This document shows, piece after piece, positions 1 through 8,836 of a DNA stretch of 64,000 bases; positions within the stretch are counted from its first letter, which is position 1; every line of letters starts with the position of its first letter. The notes under the pieces are model-generated. The model worked only from the letters and a program-made list of their open reading frames with translations, was not told the DNA's origin and ran no database searches. Source of the stretch: Glycocaulis sp050485565. GTDB taxonomy: Bacteria > Pseudomonadota > Alphaproteobacteria > Caulobacterales > Maricaulaceae. The translations under genes and the position numbers were made by a program. The stretch is from assembly GCF_050485565.1 (NCBI RefSeq), contig NZ_JBJHBQ010000005.1:124001-188000 (forward strand), in the 5' to 3' direction.

Positions 1-258
1 CTGCGCGCCGCGCGCGAAGCCGAGGATCAGCGCCTGATCGCCTATGTCGCGGGCCTTGACCCGGCGAGCTTCAACACGGTTATCCAGTACGGCAATACGC
101 GCGGTGAGGCCAAGGAATTGCCGCTGGGCGTGATCCTCGCCCATTTGTTCAATCACCAGACCCATCATCGCGGCCAGGCCAGTCACATATTACGCCAGCT
201 GGGCGTCACCGAGCCGCCCTCGCTGGACCTGCTCTATTTCGCGCTGCCCGCCGCGTAG
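1..258 (+). CDS. DinB-like protein, C-terminal part (truncated by window edge)
   Basis: The reading frame is open from base 1 and ends at TAG 256-258, giving the last 85 residues of a longer protein. The stretch HLFNHQTHHRGQ matches the conserved C-terminal helix of the DinB/YfiT four-helix bundle, where histidines bind a divalent metal. Family members are damage-inducible or thiol-dependent proteins of largely unknown substrate. The N-terminal helices and the first metal-binding histidine lie outside the window. Its end overlaps the convergent DUF1499 gene by 25 bases. The family call is fairly safe; no specific function can be given. Confidence 0.75.
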   Translation: MRAAREAEDQRLIAYVAGLDPASFNTVIQYGNTRGEAKELPLGVILAHLFNHQTHHRGQASHILRQLGVTEPPSLDLLYFALPAA

Positions 259-647
259 AAGGCATCCAGCCAGCGCGTGACGCGTTTGCGGTTCACGCCA
301 AAATCATAAAAGCCCAGAAGCGCGCGCGAATAGATGGCAAGGGCGCTAAAGCCCGGCCCCGCTTCGATGGCCTCGACCGTAATCTTGTCCGTAAAGCGCC
401 AGACCGCGCTTTTCTGCTCCAGCTCGATCTGCAGACCAGCCTCGTGGACGAGGCGCGTGCGCGGTGCATGAAGGGCAATCGCCTTGAAGCGCGCCAGTGC
501 GTCCACAGGTGCCATCGCTACGGGTGTGCTGCGCAAGTGTGGCTGCGCAAGGCTTTCATACCCTTCAGGCAGAACCAGGAACCAGCGCGGCTTGCGCGGC
601 GGGCGCAGCGTTGCAAAATCCAGCGGGACGGGCTCATTTCGCGGCAT
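234..647 (-). CDS. DUF1499 family protein
   Basis: A 137-residue protein without a signal peptide or membrane segment. The C-terminal part (about residues 85-130) has the pattern typical of DUF1499: FTDKITVEAIE, then IYSRALLGFYDFGVNRKR, where a serine-arginine pair and an FGVN-R motif precede a last helix. The biochemical role of DUF1499 is unknown. It converges with the DinB-like gene, sharing 25 bases at the 3' ends, and lies divergently upstream of the ABC transporter genes. The intergenic stretch 648-783 therefore probably carries promoters in both directions. Confidence 0.7.
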   Translation of the reverse strand: MPRNEPVPLDFATLRPPRKPRWFLVLPEGYESLAQPHLRSTPVAMAPVDALARFKAIALHAPRTRLVHEAGLQIELEQKSAVWRFTDKITVEAIEAGPGFSALAIYSRALLGFYDFGVNRKRVTRWLDAFYAAGSAK

Positions 648-783
648 GGATGGCAGCTCCTGAGATTAAATCCTGGTCAGGTGACGCTATTTCAACCGGG
701 TCCGGGATGACAGGCCCTGACACGCGCCCTAAACACAGCCCGGACATAGTACGAATTCCTGCCAGACCAACGGATTTTTGACC

Positions 784-1731
<948 letters not shown>

Positions 1732-1734
1732 GCC

Positions 1735-3207
1735 ATGCGCGCCATCTACCTCATCGCCTGCCGCGAATATCTCTCCTATGTCGCGACATGGGGCTTCTGG
1801 CTGTCGCTGGCGTCGGTCCCGCTTTTCATGCTGGTGGGCGCATCCATTCCCGCGCTGATCCAGTCAGCCGAGCCTGTACGCCATTACGTCATTATCGACG
1901 ACACCAATAGCGGGCTGGATGGCGTGATCCAGGCGTCCATCGAGCGCGAACGCCGCGAGCAGACCCGCGCTGCGCTGGAGGCTGCCGCGGCCGTCTCGGT
2001 GGATACCCGCACGCGTGAACGCGCGCTGGCCGCCTTCGACGCCGACCCGGTGGGACTGGACGGGCTGGACGGCGCGCTGGAAATCCTCGGCATGGAAGGC
2101 AGTGCCGACATGATCGCTGCCAGCACCGGACGGCTGATCCGGCTGGAGGCTCCGGCACGCACGATTGACGCGCTGCGCCCCTATCTGACCGGGGATCAGC
2201 GCGTGGACACCCCTGAGGGACCGCGCAGTCTTTTTGCAGCGGTGTTTATCAGCCGGGAAGCCGGTTCGGAGCTCCCGCTGATAAACTACTACTCCACCAA
2301 TGTGACCGAGCAGAGCCTGGCCGGAGCGGCCCGGCGCGCCCTTCGCGATCATGTGCGCGAGCAGGCGCTGGCCGCACGCGGGCTGGACCCGGCCGAGATA
2401 CGCCAGCTCTCCTCACTCGAACCGGAAATGCGCAGCCTCAACCCGGCTACGGTCGATGATAGCGAGGTGGGCGCCGCCGACTGGGCACCGTTTGTGGTCG
2501 CCGTGATCCTGGCCATCATGTTGTGGACGGCAATTTTCTCGGTCGCCAACATGCTGCTGACCAGCCTGATCGAGGAAAAGGGCGGCAAGATCATCGAGCT
2601 GCTGCTGTCCACCGTGCGGGTGCGTGATCTGCTGATCGGCAAGCTCCTGGGCGTAGCCGCCGTCTCCTTCACCCTATTTGCCGTCTGGGGGCTTATCGGC
2701 ACCAGCGTCATGCTGATCGCCGGCACCTTCCTGCAGGGCATGGATCCGGAGATTGCCGGCTTCATCGGCGAGGCAATACAGCCGGGTCTCTTCCTGGCGG
2801 CACTGGGCTATTTCCTCGTTGGCTATCTCATGTACGGCGCCATCTTCCTGGCGCTGGGTTCGCTGTGCGAAACCTTGCACGATGCCCAGACCCTGATGAG
2901 CCCGCTCATCCTCGTGCTCATGCTGCCCCTGATGATCCTCGTCTTCGCCATGCGTTCCATCGACTCGGTGGCGGTGCAGATCGTGTCATGGGTGCCAATC
3001 TGGACGCCCTTCATCATGATTGCGCGCCTGCCATCAAATCCGCCCTTGTGGGAGATTGCCGGCACCAGCGCGGTGATGCTCCTCACGCTGGTATTGGTGC
3101 TCTGGGGCGCGGCATCTGTATTCCAGCAGGGCGCGCTGGGTCACGCCAATGCCGATTCCGTCAAACGTATTTTCTCGCGTAAAAAGCCTGTCAGGGACGA
3201 GGAATAG
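1735..3207 (+). CDS. ABC-2 type transporter permease (NatB-like)
   Basis: Inner-membrane partner of the preceding ATPase, 490 residues. One hydrophobic segment lies near residues 18-42. A large extracytoplasmic region follows (about 43-250), then a cluster of five or six membrane segments from about residue 258 to 465 (for example the stretches around FVVAVILAIMLW and PLILVLMLPLMILVFA). This is the topology of NatB/ABC2_membrane_3 exporters. The sequence LIEEKGGKIIELLLST between the first segments is the coupling-helix region characteristic of these permeases. It starts 3 bases after the ATPase gene and ends 6 bases before the aminotransferase gene. Substrate unknown. Confidence 0.9.
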   Translation: MRAIYLIACREYLSYVATWGFWLSLASVPLFMLVGASIPALIQSAEPVRHYVIIDDTNSGLDGVIQASIERERREQTRAALEAAAAVSVDTRTRERALAAFDADPVGLDGLDGALEILGMEGSADMIAASTGRLIRLEAPARTIDALRPYLTGDQRVDTPEGPRSLFAAVFISREAGSELPLINYYSTNVTEQSLAGAARRALRDHVREQALAARGLDPAEIRQLSSLEPEMRSLNPATVDDSEVGAADWAPFVVAVILAIMLWTAIFSVANMLLTSLIEEKGGKIIELLLSTVRVRDLLIGKLLGVAAVSFTLFAVWGLIGTSVMLIAGTFLQGMDPEIAGFIGEAIQPGLFLAALGYFLVGYLMYGAIFLALGSLCETLHDAQTLMSPLILVLMLPLMILVFAMRSIDSVAVQIVSWVPIWTPFIMIARLPSNPPLWEIAGTSAVMLLTLVLVLWGAASVFQQGALGHANADSVKRIFSRKKPVRDEE

Positions 3208-3213
3208 ACAGCC

Positions 3214-4401
3214 ATGAGCCAGCCCGGCAACGACCCGTTTTACCGCGAACGCCGCCTGCCGCCTTACGTCTTCGCCGAGGTCAACCGGATGAAGGCAGCC
3301 TGGCGCAAGGATGGGCGCGACATCATCGATTTCGGCATGGGCAATCCTGATCTCGCGCCGGCGCCGCACATCATCGAGAAGCTCAAAGAGGTCGCCGCCG
3401 ACCCGCGCGCCCACCGCTATTCGGCGAGCCAGGGCGTGCCGGCCCTGCGCCGGGCCTTTACCCGCTACTATGAGCGCCGTTTTGATGTGTGCCTCAACCC
3501 GGAAACCGAAGTGTGCGTCACGCTCGGCTCCAAGGAGGGGCTGGCCAATCTCGCACAAGCCATTACCGCGCCGGGCGATGTCATCATCGTGCCGGACCCC
3601 TCCTACCCCATCCACATGTTCGGCTTCATCATTGCGGGCGCGGCGGTCAGAGCCGTCAGCTTCGCCAGCCCTGAACAATTCCTGGCTGACGCGGTAACGG
3701 CCTGCAAACGCTCGGTGCCAGCACCCAGCGCCATGGTGCTGAACTTCCCGTCCAACCCGACAGCGCAGGTTGTCGATCTCGATTTTTACCGCGAGGCGGT
3801 GAAGGTCGCCAAAGCCAACGATATCGTCCTCATCTCCGACCTTGCCTACTCGGAGATTTATTTCGACGGCAACCCGCCGCCTTCCATCCTGCAGATCGAG
3901 GGCGCGCGCGACGTGGCGGTGGAGTTCACCTCCATGTCGAAAACCTATTCCATGCCCGGCTGGCGCATCGGCTTCGCCGCCGGGTCGGCGCGCCTTATCG
4001 CGGCGCTCAAACGGGTCAAATCCTATCTCGATTACGGCGCCTTCACGCCCGTCCAGATCGCGGCTGTCGCCGCGCTCGATGGTCCGCAGGATCATGTCGC
4101 TGTCGCACGCGAAACCTATAAAAAGCGCCGCGATGTGCTGGTGGAAAGCTTTGGCCGGGCGGGCTTCGACATTCCCTCCCCTCCTGCCACCATGTTTGCC
4201 TGGGCGCCCATCCCGGAGCGCTTTGCCCATATGGGTTCGGTGGAGTTTGCCAAGGACCTGATGGAGAAGACCGGCGTGGCGGTGGCCCCCGGTCTCGGCT
4301 TTGGCGAGCGCGGTGATACCCATATCCGCCTGGCACTGGTCGAGAACGAGCAGCGCATCCGCCAGGCGGCGCGCAATCTGAAAGGTTATTTCGGTACCTG
4401 A
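3214..4401 (+). CDS. alaC: AlaC-type PLP-dependent aminotransferase (glutamate-pyruvate)
   Basis: Fold-type I aminotransferase of 395 residues, the normal length for the AlaC/YfdZ family. Characteristic stretches are RLPPYVFAEVN at the N terminus, IIDFGMGNPD, GSKEGLANL, PDPSYPIH, FPSNPTAQ and SMSKTYSMPGWRIGF, in which the lysine binds PLP. The C terminus has GFGERGDTHIRLAL with the carboxylate-binding arginine. AlaC makes alanine from pyruvate and glutamate; the close LL-diaminopimelate aminotransferases cannot be fully excluded. It sits 6 bases behind the ABC permease gene, an unusual partner, and is followed by a bidirectional terminator. Confidence 0.88.
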   Translation: MSQPGNDPFYRERRLPPYVFAEVNRMKAAWRKDGRDIIDFGMGNPDLAPAPHIIEKLKEVAADPRAHRYSASQGVPALRRAFTRYYERRFDVCLNPETEVCVTLGSKEGLANLAQAITAPGDVIIVPDPSYPIHMFGFIIAGAAVRAVSFASPEQFLADAVTACKRSVPAPSAMVLNFPSNPTAQVVDLDFYREAVKVAKANDIVLISDLAYSEIYFDGNPPPSILQIEGARDVAVEFTSMSKTYSMPGWRIGFAAGSARLIAALKRVKSYLDYGAFTPVQIAAVAALDGPQDHVAVARETYKKRRDVLVESFGRAGFDIPSPPATMFAWAPIPERFAHMGSVEFAKDLMEKTGVAVAPGLGFGERGDTHIRLALVENEQRIRQAARNLKGYFGT

Positions 4402-4424
4402 CCGCCGGGACGGCCGCGAGAAAA

Positions 4425-4452
4425 AGGCGCGCTCCCGGCTGGAAGCGCGCCT
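4425..4452. terminator. Bidirectional intrinsic terminator between alaC and the M3 peptidase gene
   Basis: A 9-bp perfect stem (arms 4425-4433 and 4444-4452, sequence AGGCGCGCT and its complement) with a 10-base loop. It is flanked by an A-run on the left (4421-4425) and a T-rich tract on the right (4452-4456), so it can end transcription from both convergent genes. Confidence 0.75.
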
Positions 4453-4478
4453 CTTTCATGCTCAGCTGGCCGGAAAGA

Positions 4479-6704
4479 CTAGCCTTCAACCTCGGTCAGC
4501 AGGCCCCGGTTGCGCAGCAGCGGCTCCACCGAAGGCTCACGCCCGCGGAAGCCGGTATACATGTCCATCGCAGGACGCGTATTCCCGCCGGAGAACACCT
4601 CGTAGAGGCGCTGCGCGGTTTCCGGATCGAAGATGTCACCGGCCTCTTCAAAGGCGGCAAAGCCGTCATTGTCGAGCACGCCAGCCCACAGATAGCTGTA
4701 ATAGCCCGCCGCATAGCCCTCGCCGGAGAAGCTGTGCAGGAAGTGGGTGGAACGGTGACGCATCGGGATCTGGCGCAGATTCTGGCGGCTTTCCAGAATC
4801 TCCTGCTCGAACGCCTGAACGTCGATATTCGCCGGGTCTTCGTGCAGGTGGAAGGCCATGTCCATGAAGCCGGAATTGAGGAATTCCACATTCTCGAAAC
4901 CGGCATTGAAGGTGGACGCCGCCAGCACACGCTCCAGAAGCTCCATAGGCATGGGTTCGCCGGTCTCGTGGTGCACGGCGAATTGCTGCAGGATTTCCGG
5001 CTGCTCCAGCCAGTGTTCGAGGATCTGGGCCGGGAACTCCACGAAATCGCGGTCCACCGACGTACCCGCAAGTGACGGGAAGTCGGTATTGGACAGAATG
5101 CCGTGCAGGCCGTGGCCCATCTCATGGAAGAGCGTGGACGCATCAATGAAGCTGATGAGAGCCGGTTCGCCCTCATCCGGCTTGTTATAGTTGCAGTTAT
5201 TCAGGATCAGCGGGATTTCGCCGGTAATGCCGTTCTGGGCCCGGAATGCGCTCATCCATGCGCCTGAGCGCTTGCCCGGACGGGCAAAATAATCGCCGTA
5301 GAACAGGGCAATGGTCTCGCCATCCGCATTGTGGACTTCCCACACCCGCACATCGGGGTGATAGACCGGAATGTCGTGACGCTCGTGGAAACTCAGCCCG
5401 AACAGACGCTCGGAGGTATAGAACATCGCGTCGATCATGCGGTTGAGATCGAGATACTGGGCAACTTCAGCCGGATCGAGATCATAGCGCTCGGCACGTA
5501 CGCGCTCGGTGTAATAGCGCCAGTCCCAGCCCTCGGCCTCGTACTCGCCGCCCTCGGCATCGATCATGGCCTGAATGTCAGCCAGCTCTTCCAGCGCGCG
5601 CTGGCGGGCCGGCCACCAGACCTGCTCCATAAGGTCGGTTGCGGCTTCCGGCGTTTCGGCCATCGTGCCGGCGGTGCGGTAATGGGCCCAGCTTTCAAAG
5701 CCCAGCATCTGGGCCTGCTCGCGGCGCAGGACCAGAATGTCACGGATCAGCTGGTTATTATCGAACTCATTGCCGTTATTGCCGCGCTCATAAAAGCCGT
5801 TCCAGGCGATCTCGCGCAGATCACGGTCCGGCGAGGTCTGCAGGAAGGGCTCCACGCTGGAGCGGTCCAGCGTGATGATATGACCTTCCATGTCACGGGC
5901 ACGGGCCGCAGAGCGCGCCGCGCTCACCATGGAGGAGGGCAAATTGTCGAGCGCTTCCTGCGGCAGTTCCAGTGTCCACAGCTCACGGTCGCCCAGCTCG
6001 TTCTGGGAGAACTGGGTGTAGAGCGAGGAGAGCTCGGTGCGGATTTCCGCATAGCGCTCACGCTGCTCTTCGGAAAGCTGGGCGCCGGCGCGTACGAAAT
6101 TGTCGTGCGTCACTTCCAGAAGGCGCGCCTGCTGGTCGGTCAGGCCCAGCTCGGCGCGGGTCTGGTACAGCGTGTCGATACGCTCGAACAGCTGGGCATT
6201 GAGCGTGATCGAGGCAGAGTGACGCGCGAACATCGGGCTCACCTCGCGCTGGATGGCGCGCAGCTCGTCATTGGAGGCAGAGCCAGCCAGATTGCTAAAT
6301 ACAGCGCCGATACGCGACAGATCGCGCCCGGCCAGCTCCATGGCCAGCAGGGTGTTTTCAAAGGTCGGGGCTTCGGGGTTGGTCGCGATGGCGTCAATCT
6401 CGGCCGCATGGTCTGCCATGGCCGCCTCGAAGGCCGGCATGAAATGCTCTTCGCGGATCTGGTCGAGCGGCGGGGCGCCGAAATTCTCGGTCCACTCGGC
6501 GGCGAACGGATTGCCTTCCAGCGCGGCCATCGCGCCGCCCTGCGCCACAGGCTCGGCTACCGCATCCGAAGCAGCCGGTTCAGACGCTGCATCCGGGGAC
6601 TCCACAGCCCCGTTTTCCTCCGGGGCCGGCGCGGTGGCCGGCTGCTCGCAGGCAGCCAGCAGAAGCGCAGCTGCAGCTGCGCCATACATCAGACGGTCGA
6701 TCAT
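4479..6704 (-). CDS. M3 family zinc metallopeptidase lipoprotein (peptidyl-dipeptidase Dcp-like)
   Basis: Oligopeptidase of 741 residues, the usual size for Dcp/thimet-oligopeptidase relatives. The active-site motif FHEMGHGLHG (HExxH) lies near residue 525, with the downstream zinc-ligand helix about 25 residues later. Unlike cytoplasmic Dcp, it begins with a hydrophobic stretch ending in a lipobox (LLLAACEQ). An acidic, alanine- and proline-rich linker of about 50 residues follows, so it is predicted to be a periplasmic lipoprotein that cuts dipeptides from peptide C termini. Long open frames on the opposite strand are GC-rich shadows. It ends at the shared terminator with alaC. Confidence 0.9.
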   Translation of the reverse strand: MIDRLMYGAAAAALLLAACEQPATAPAPEENGAVESPDAASEPAASDAVAEPVAQGGAMAALEGNPFAAEWTENFGAPPLDQIREEHFMPAFEAAMADHAAEIDAIATNPEAPTFENTLLAMELAGRDLSRIGAVFSNLAGSASNDELRAIQREVSPMFARHSASITLNAQLFERIDTLYQTRAELGLTDQQARLLEVTHDNFVRAGAQLSEEQRERYAEIRTELSSLYTQFSQNELGDRELWTLELPQEALDNLPSSMVSAARSAARARDMEGHIITLDRSSVEPFLQTSPDRDLREIAWNGFYERGNNGNEFDNNQLIRDILVLRREQAQMLGFESWAHYRTAGTMAETPEAATDLMEQVWWPARQRALEELADIQAMIDAEGGEYEAEGWDWRYYTERVRAERYDLDPAEVAQYLDLNRMIDAMFYTSERLFGLSFHERHDIPVYHPDVRVWEVHNADGETIALFYGDYFARPGKRSGAWMSAFRAQNGITGEIPLILNNCNYNKPDEGEPALISFIDASTLFHEMGHGLHGILSNTDFPSLAGTSVDRDFVEFPAQILEHWLEQPEILQQFAVHHETGEPMPMELLERVLAASTFNAGFENVEFLNSGFMDMAFHLHEDPANIDVQAFEQEILESRQNLRQIPMRHRSTHFLHSFSGEGYAAGYYSYLWAGVLDNDGFAAFEEAGDIFDPETAQRLYEVFSGGNTRPAMDMYTGFRGREPSVEPLLRNRGLLTEVEG

Positions 6705-6848
6705 ATCCTCACCTTTGGTGCGTGTTTCTATTGGGCAGGAAGTTCTGGAGGCATCCTAACGCCGCACACCGACAATTAAAGGTGCTGGCGCGGTTTCCCC
6801 ACGAAACTGTGATTATATAACGCTCGCCCTGCCCCCAGGACCATAAAA

Positions 6849-6876
6849 AAACGCGGAAGGTTGCCCTTCCGCGTTT
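6849..6876 (-). terminator. Intrinsic terminator of the cold-shock gene
   Basis: Perfect 12-bp stem (arms 6849-6860 and 6865-6876) with a 4-base loop. Read on the minus strand it is followed by a run of T residues (complement of the A-run 6845-6851). It lies about 50 bases after the cold-shock stop codon. Confidence 0.85.
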
Positions 6877-6925
6877 CTCGTCTGGCGTCTCAGACCCTGC
6901 CCCTGATCAGGGAGCAGGCTGAAAA

Positions 6926-7138
6926 CTAGTCGGCCAGTTGCAGGTCAACGGCCTTGGGGCCTTTGCCGCGAGTGTCCGGCTCGGTCTCGAAAGACACGCG
7001 CTGGCCATCATTGAGGCCGGTCAGGCCGGCGGCCTGGACAGCGGTGATGTGTACGAACACGTCCTTGCCGCCATCATCCGGGGTGATGAAGCCAAAGCCT
7101 TTGGTGGTGTTGAAGAATTTGACAGTACCGGTCGTCAT
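6926..7138 (-). CDS. CspA-family cold-shock protein
   Basis: Single cold-shock domain of 70 residues that binds single-stranded RNA or DNA through an OB fold. Both nucleic-acid motifs are present: RNP1 as KGFGFI near residues 13-18 and RNP2 as VFVHI near residues 27-31. The aromatic residues in KFFNTTKGFGFI are intact. The upstream 266 bases have no gene and probably hold a long 5' leader, as is common for csp genes. A strong intrinsic terminator follows. Whether it is cold-induced cannot be told from sequence. Confidence 0.93.
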   Translation of the reverse strand: MTTGTVKFFNTTKGFGFITPDDGGKDVFVHITAVQAAGLTGLNDGQRVSFETEPDTRGKGPKAVDLQLAD

Positions 7139-7404
7139 TTTCGGGGTAACCTTTCCCGTAGTACCGCGCCGCGTCCGGCGCAGGAGTTCAGTCGCGTCCG
7201 GCGTCCCGGTCGCGGCGAACGGACTTGCAATGCGGGGAAGGCTGAAGGGGTAGGCGTGTTCTCACGCGAGGTCTTCCAGTATTCCGCCGGGCCGAAACGG
7301 CCGCCCGTGCCCACCTGTTATGCCTCAAAATCGGCCGCACGGCAAGGCAAGTCAGTAAAGCGTTCCGGCGTTGAACCCGGCCACAGGGATGCTAGCGTGC
7401 CGCC

Positions 7405-7704
7405 ATGACCCGCCGCCCCTTCCTTTCACGCACCCATCGCGCCCGCGCCGCGCGCGCGCGCCAGAACGCTTCGGGCGATCCTGGCGGCACGATGCGCCTG
7501 GCCGTTCTGGTCGCCCTGGTTCTGGTGGCACTGGCCGTCGCTGCGGGCTTTCGCGGAGAAGAAACCGCACGCGGGGTGGGCGGTGTACTGGCGCGGCTGG
7601 GTCCGCTGGCAGAGCCACGCCTGCTTGGCGCGTCCATTCTGGAGCTTCTCGCCATTATCGCCGTGATCGGTGCTTGCGCCCTGATCCTCTGGCGCAAGCG
7701 CTAA
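7405..7704 (+). CDS. Small hypothetical membrane protein
   Basis: A 99-residue frame with a basic N terminus (about 20 residues, many Arg) followed by two hydrophobic helices near residues 31-47 and 75-95 and a basic C-terminal WRKR. A second possible start is the ATG at 7492 (MRLAVLVALV), which would give a shorter two-helix protein. No family is recognised. It converges with the ArsR gene 10 bases away. Coding is plausible from the hydrophobic pattern but not proven. Confidence 0.5.
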   Translation: MTRRPFLSRTHRARAARARQNASGDPGGTMRLAVLVALVLVALAVAAGFRGEETARGVGGVLARLGPLAEPRLLGASILELLAIIAVIGACALILWRKR

Positions 7705-7714
7705 CGCCCGCCCC

Positions 7715-8038
7715 CTATCCTTCCAAGTCCGATTTCAGCCGGTCCAGCATGGTAACCGCACGCTCTGCATGCGGTCCGATCCAGCGGTCATGGATATGAC
7801 GGATCGGCAGCGGGTTGAGATGGTTCCAGCGCTCGCGGCCCTTGCGCTGGAAGATCACCAGATCGGCCTTCTCCAGCACTTTGAGATGCTGCATCACCGT
7901 GCAGCGGTCCAGCGCAGGAAAGCGCTCGCACAGCGCGCCTGTGGTCTGCGGATCATCCTTCAGGCAATCGAGCAATTCCCGCCGGACAGGCGAGGCCAGA
8001 GCCTTGAAAATACGATCCATTTTATCTGTGCTTGACAT
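7715..8038 (-). CDS. ArsR-family transcriptional repressor
   Basis: Winged-helix DNA-binding protein of 107 residues. The family core is clear: IFKALASPVRRELLDCL, then a recognition-helix region CTVMQHLKVLEKADLV and the wing FQRKGRERWNHLN. It lacks the CxC metal site of metal-sensing ArsR proteins. It resembles the group that pairs with SRPBCC/AHSA1 proteins, and it is divergent from exactly such a gene. The ATG at 8036-8038 lies inside a perfect 22-bp palindrome with no Shine-Dalgarno sequence. The start may instead be the ATG at 8018-8020 (MDRIFKAL), which would leave the palindrome in the 5' leader. Autoregulation is likely. Confidence 0.88.
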   Translation of the reverse strand: MSSTDKMDRIFKALASPVRRELLDCLKDDPQTTGALCERFPALDRCTVMQHLKVLEKADLVIFQRKGRERWNHLNPLPIRHIHDRWIGPHAERAVTMLDRLKSDLEG

Positions 8039-8057
8039 GTTATAAATTTATAACATG
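8036..8057. promoter_or_regulatory. Perfect 22-bp palindromic operator between arsR-like and SRPBCC genes
   Basis: Arms CATGTTATAAA and TTTATAACATG form an uninterrupted palindrome in the 63-base gap between the divergent genes. It includes a TATAAA/TTTATA core that could serve as overlapping -10 elements. It is the expected binding site for the dimeric ArsR-type repressor encoded on the left. Confidence 0.75.
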
Positions 8058-8101
8058 ATTTGGTGCCATCAAGGCAAGCCCGCAATCAGGACAGGTGAAA
8101 A

Positions 8102-8557
8102 ATGGATATGGAGCTGAAATTCTCGGTCGGCGGGCGCATCGCCCGGCCGGTGTCAGAGGTGTTTGAGGCGGTGGTGAACCCCGAAACGCTCTCGCGCTAT
8201 TTCACGACCGGCGGGGCCGAGGGGCGCATGAAGACCGGCACGGTGGTCTATTGGTCATTCCACGATTTTCCGGGCCGCTTCCCGGTCGATATCATCGAGG
8301 TCGTGGACAATGAGCGCATCGTGTTCGAGTGGGATTCCGATGATCCCGACACGCCCTATAAGGTCCGGACCACCATGGAGTTTGAGGCGCTTGAAGACGG
8401 GCGCACGCTCGTCACCATCCGCGAGGAAGGCTGGCGTCAGACCCCTGCCGGCCTGAAAGCCTCCTACGGAAACTGCAGCGGCTGGATGCAGATGCTGTGC
8501 GCCCTCAAGGCATGGACAGAGCACGGCATCAATCTGCGCGAGGGCATGTTCCAGTAG
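8102..8557 (+). CDS. SRPBCC (AHSA1-like) domain protein
   Basis: A 151-residue helix-grip (START-like) domain. It shows the usual AHSA1/polyketide-cyclase layout: ARPVSEVFEAVVNPETLSRYF near the N terminus, a central beta-sheet region with VFEWDSDD, and a long C-terminal helix containing GWMQMLCALKAWTEHG. Such proteins bind hydrophobic ligands in a cavity; the ligand here is unknown. It lies divergently from the ArsR gene with the 22-bp palindrome between them, so it is probably the regulated target. A MITE-like element begins 14 bases after its stop codon. Confidence 0.85.
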   Translation: MDMELKFSVGGRIARPVSEVFEAVVNPETLSRYFTTGGAEGRMKTGTVVYWSFHDFPGRFPVDIIEVVDNERIVFEWDSDDPDTPYKVRTTMEFEALEDGRTLVTIREEGWRQTPAGLKASYGNCSGWMQMLCALKAWTEHGINLREGMFQ

Positions 8558-8570
8558 CAAGGCCCGCCTA

Positions 8571-8836
8571 GGGCCTGTACTCATAAAGGGTTCGGGCGTG
8601 ACGGGTAGCGGATTTGGTGCCTGACAAGAAGAGACGGCCGCCGTGGAGCACTCCTCCACAAGGACGGCTCGACGCCGTCAGGCACAAAATCTGCTGCGCC
8701 TCTTCGAGGTATGGCGAAAATCGCCCACTCTTGTGTCGCAGTCCCTCGAAAGGGGACGGCCCTTCCATCGGGCCTGCTCCTGATATTAATCGATTTTCGC
8801 GCATATCACGCTCCAAACCTTTATGAGTACAGGCCC
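8571..8836. mobile_element. MITE-like element with 19-bp perfect terminal inverted repeats
   Basis: Left end GGGCCTGTACTCATAAAGG (8571-8589) is repeated exactly in inverted orientation at 8818-8836. Each end is flanked by CTA/TAG, so the site fits insertion in a CTAG target with TA (or CTAG) duplication, as in some IS5-family groups. The 266 bases contain no convincing gene. They hold nested hairpins: arms 8617-8625 with 8677-8685, a GCGAAAATCG/CGATTTTCGC pair around 8713 and 8791, and a smaller one near 8740. It is probably a non-autonomous element moved by a transposase in trans. Confidence 0.75.

Noticed and set aside
3034..4323. A 429-codon open frame opposite alaC
   Set aside because: Shadow of the aminotransferase gene; alaC is confirmed by PLP motifs and length.
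5331..6779. A 482-codon open frame opposite the M3 peptidase gene
   Set aside because: It mirrors the codon positions of the real gene; in GC-rich DNA stops are rare in such antisense frames. No family motif or ribosome binding site supports it.
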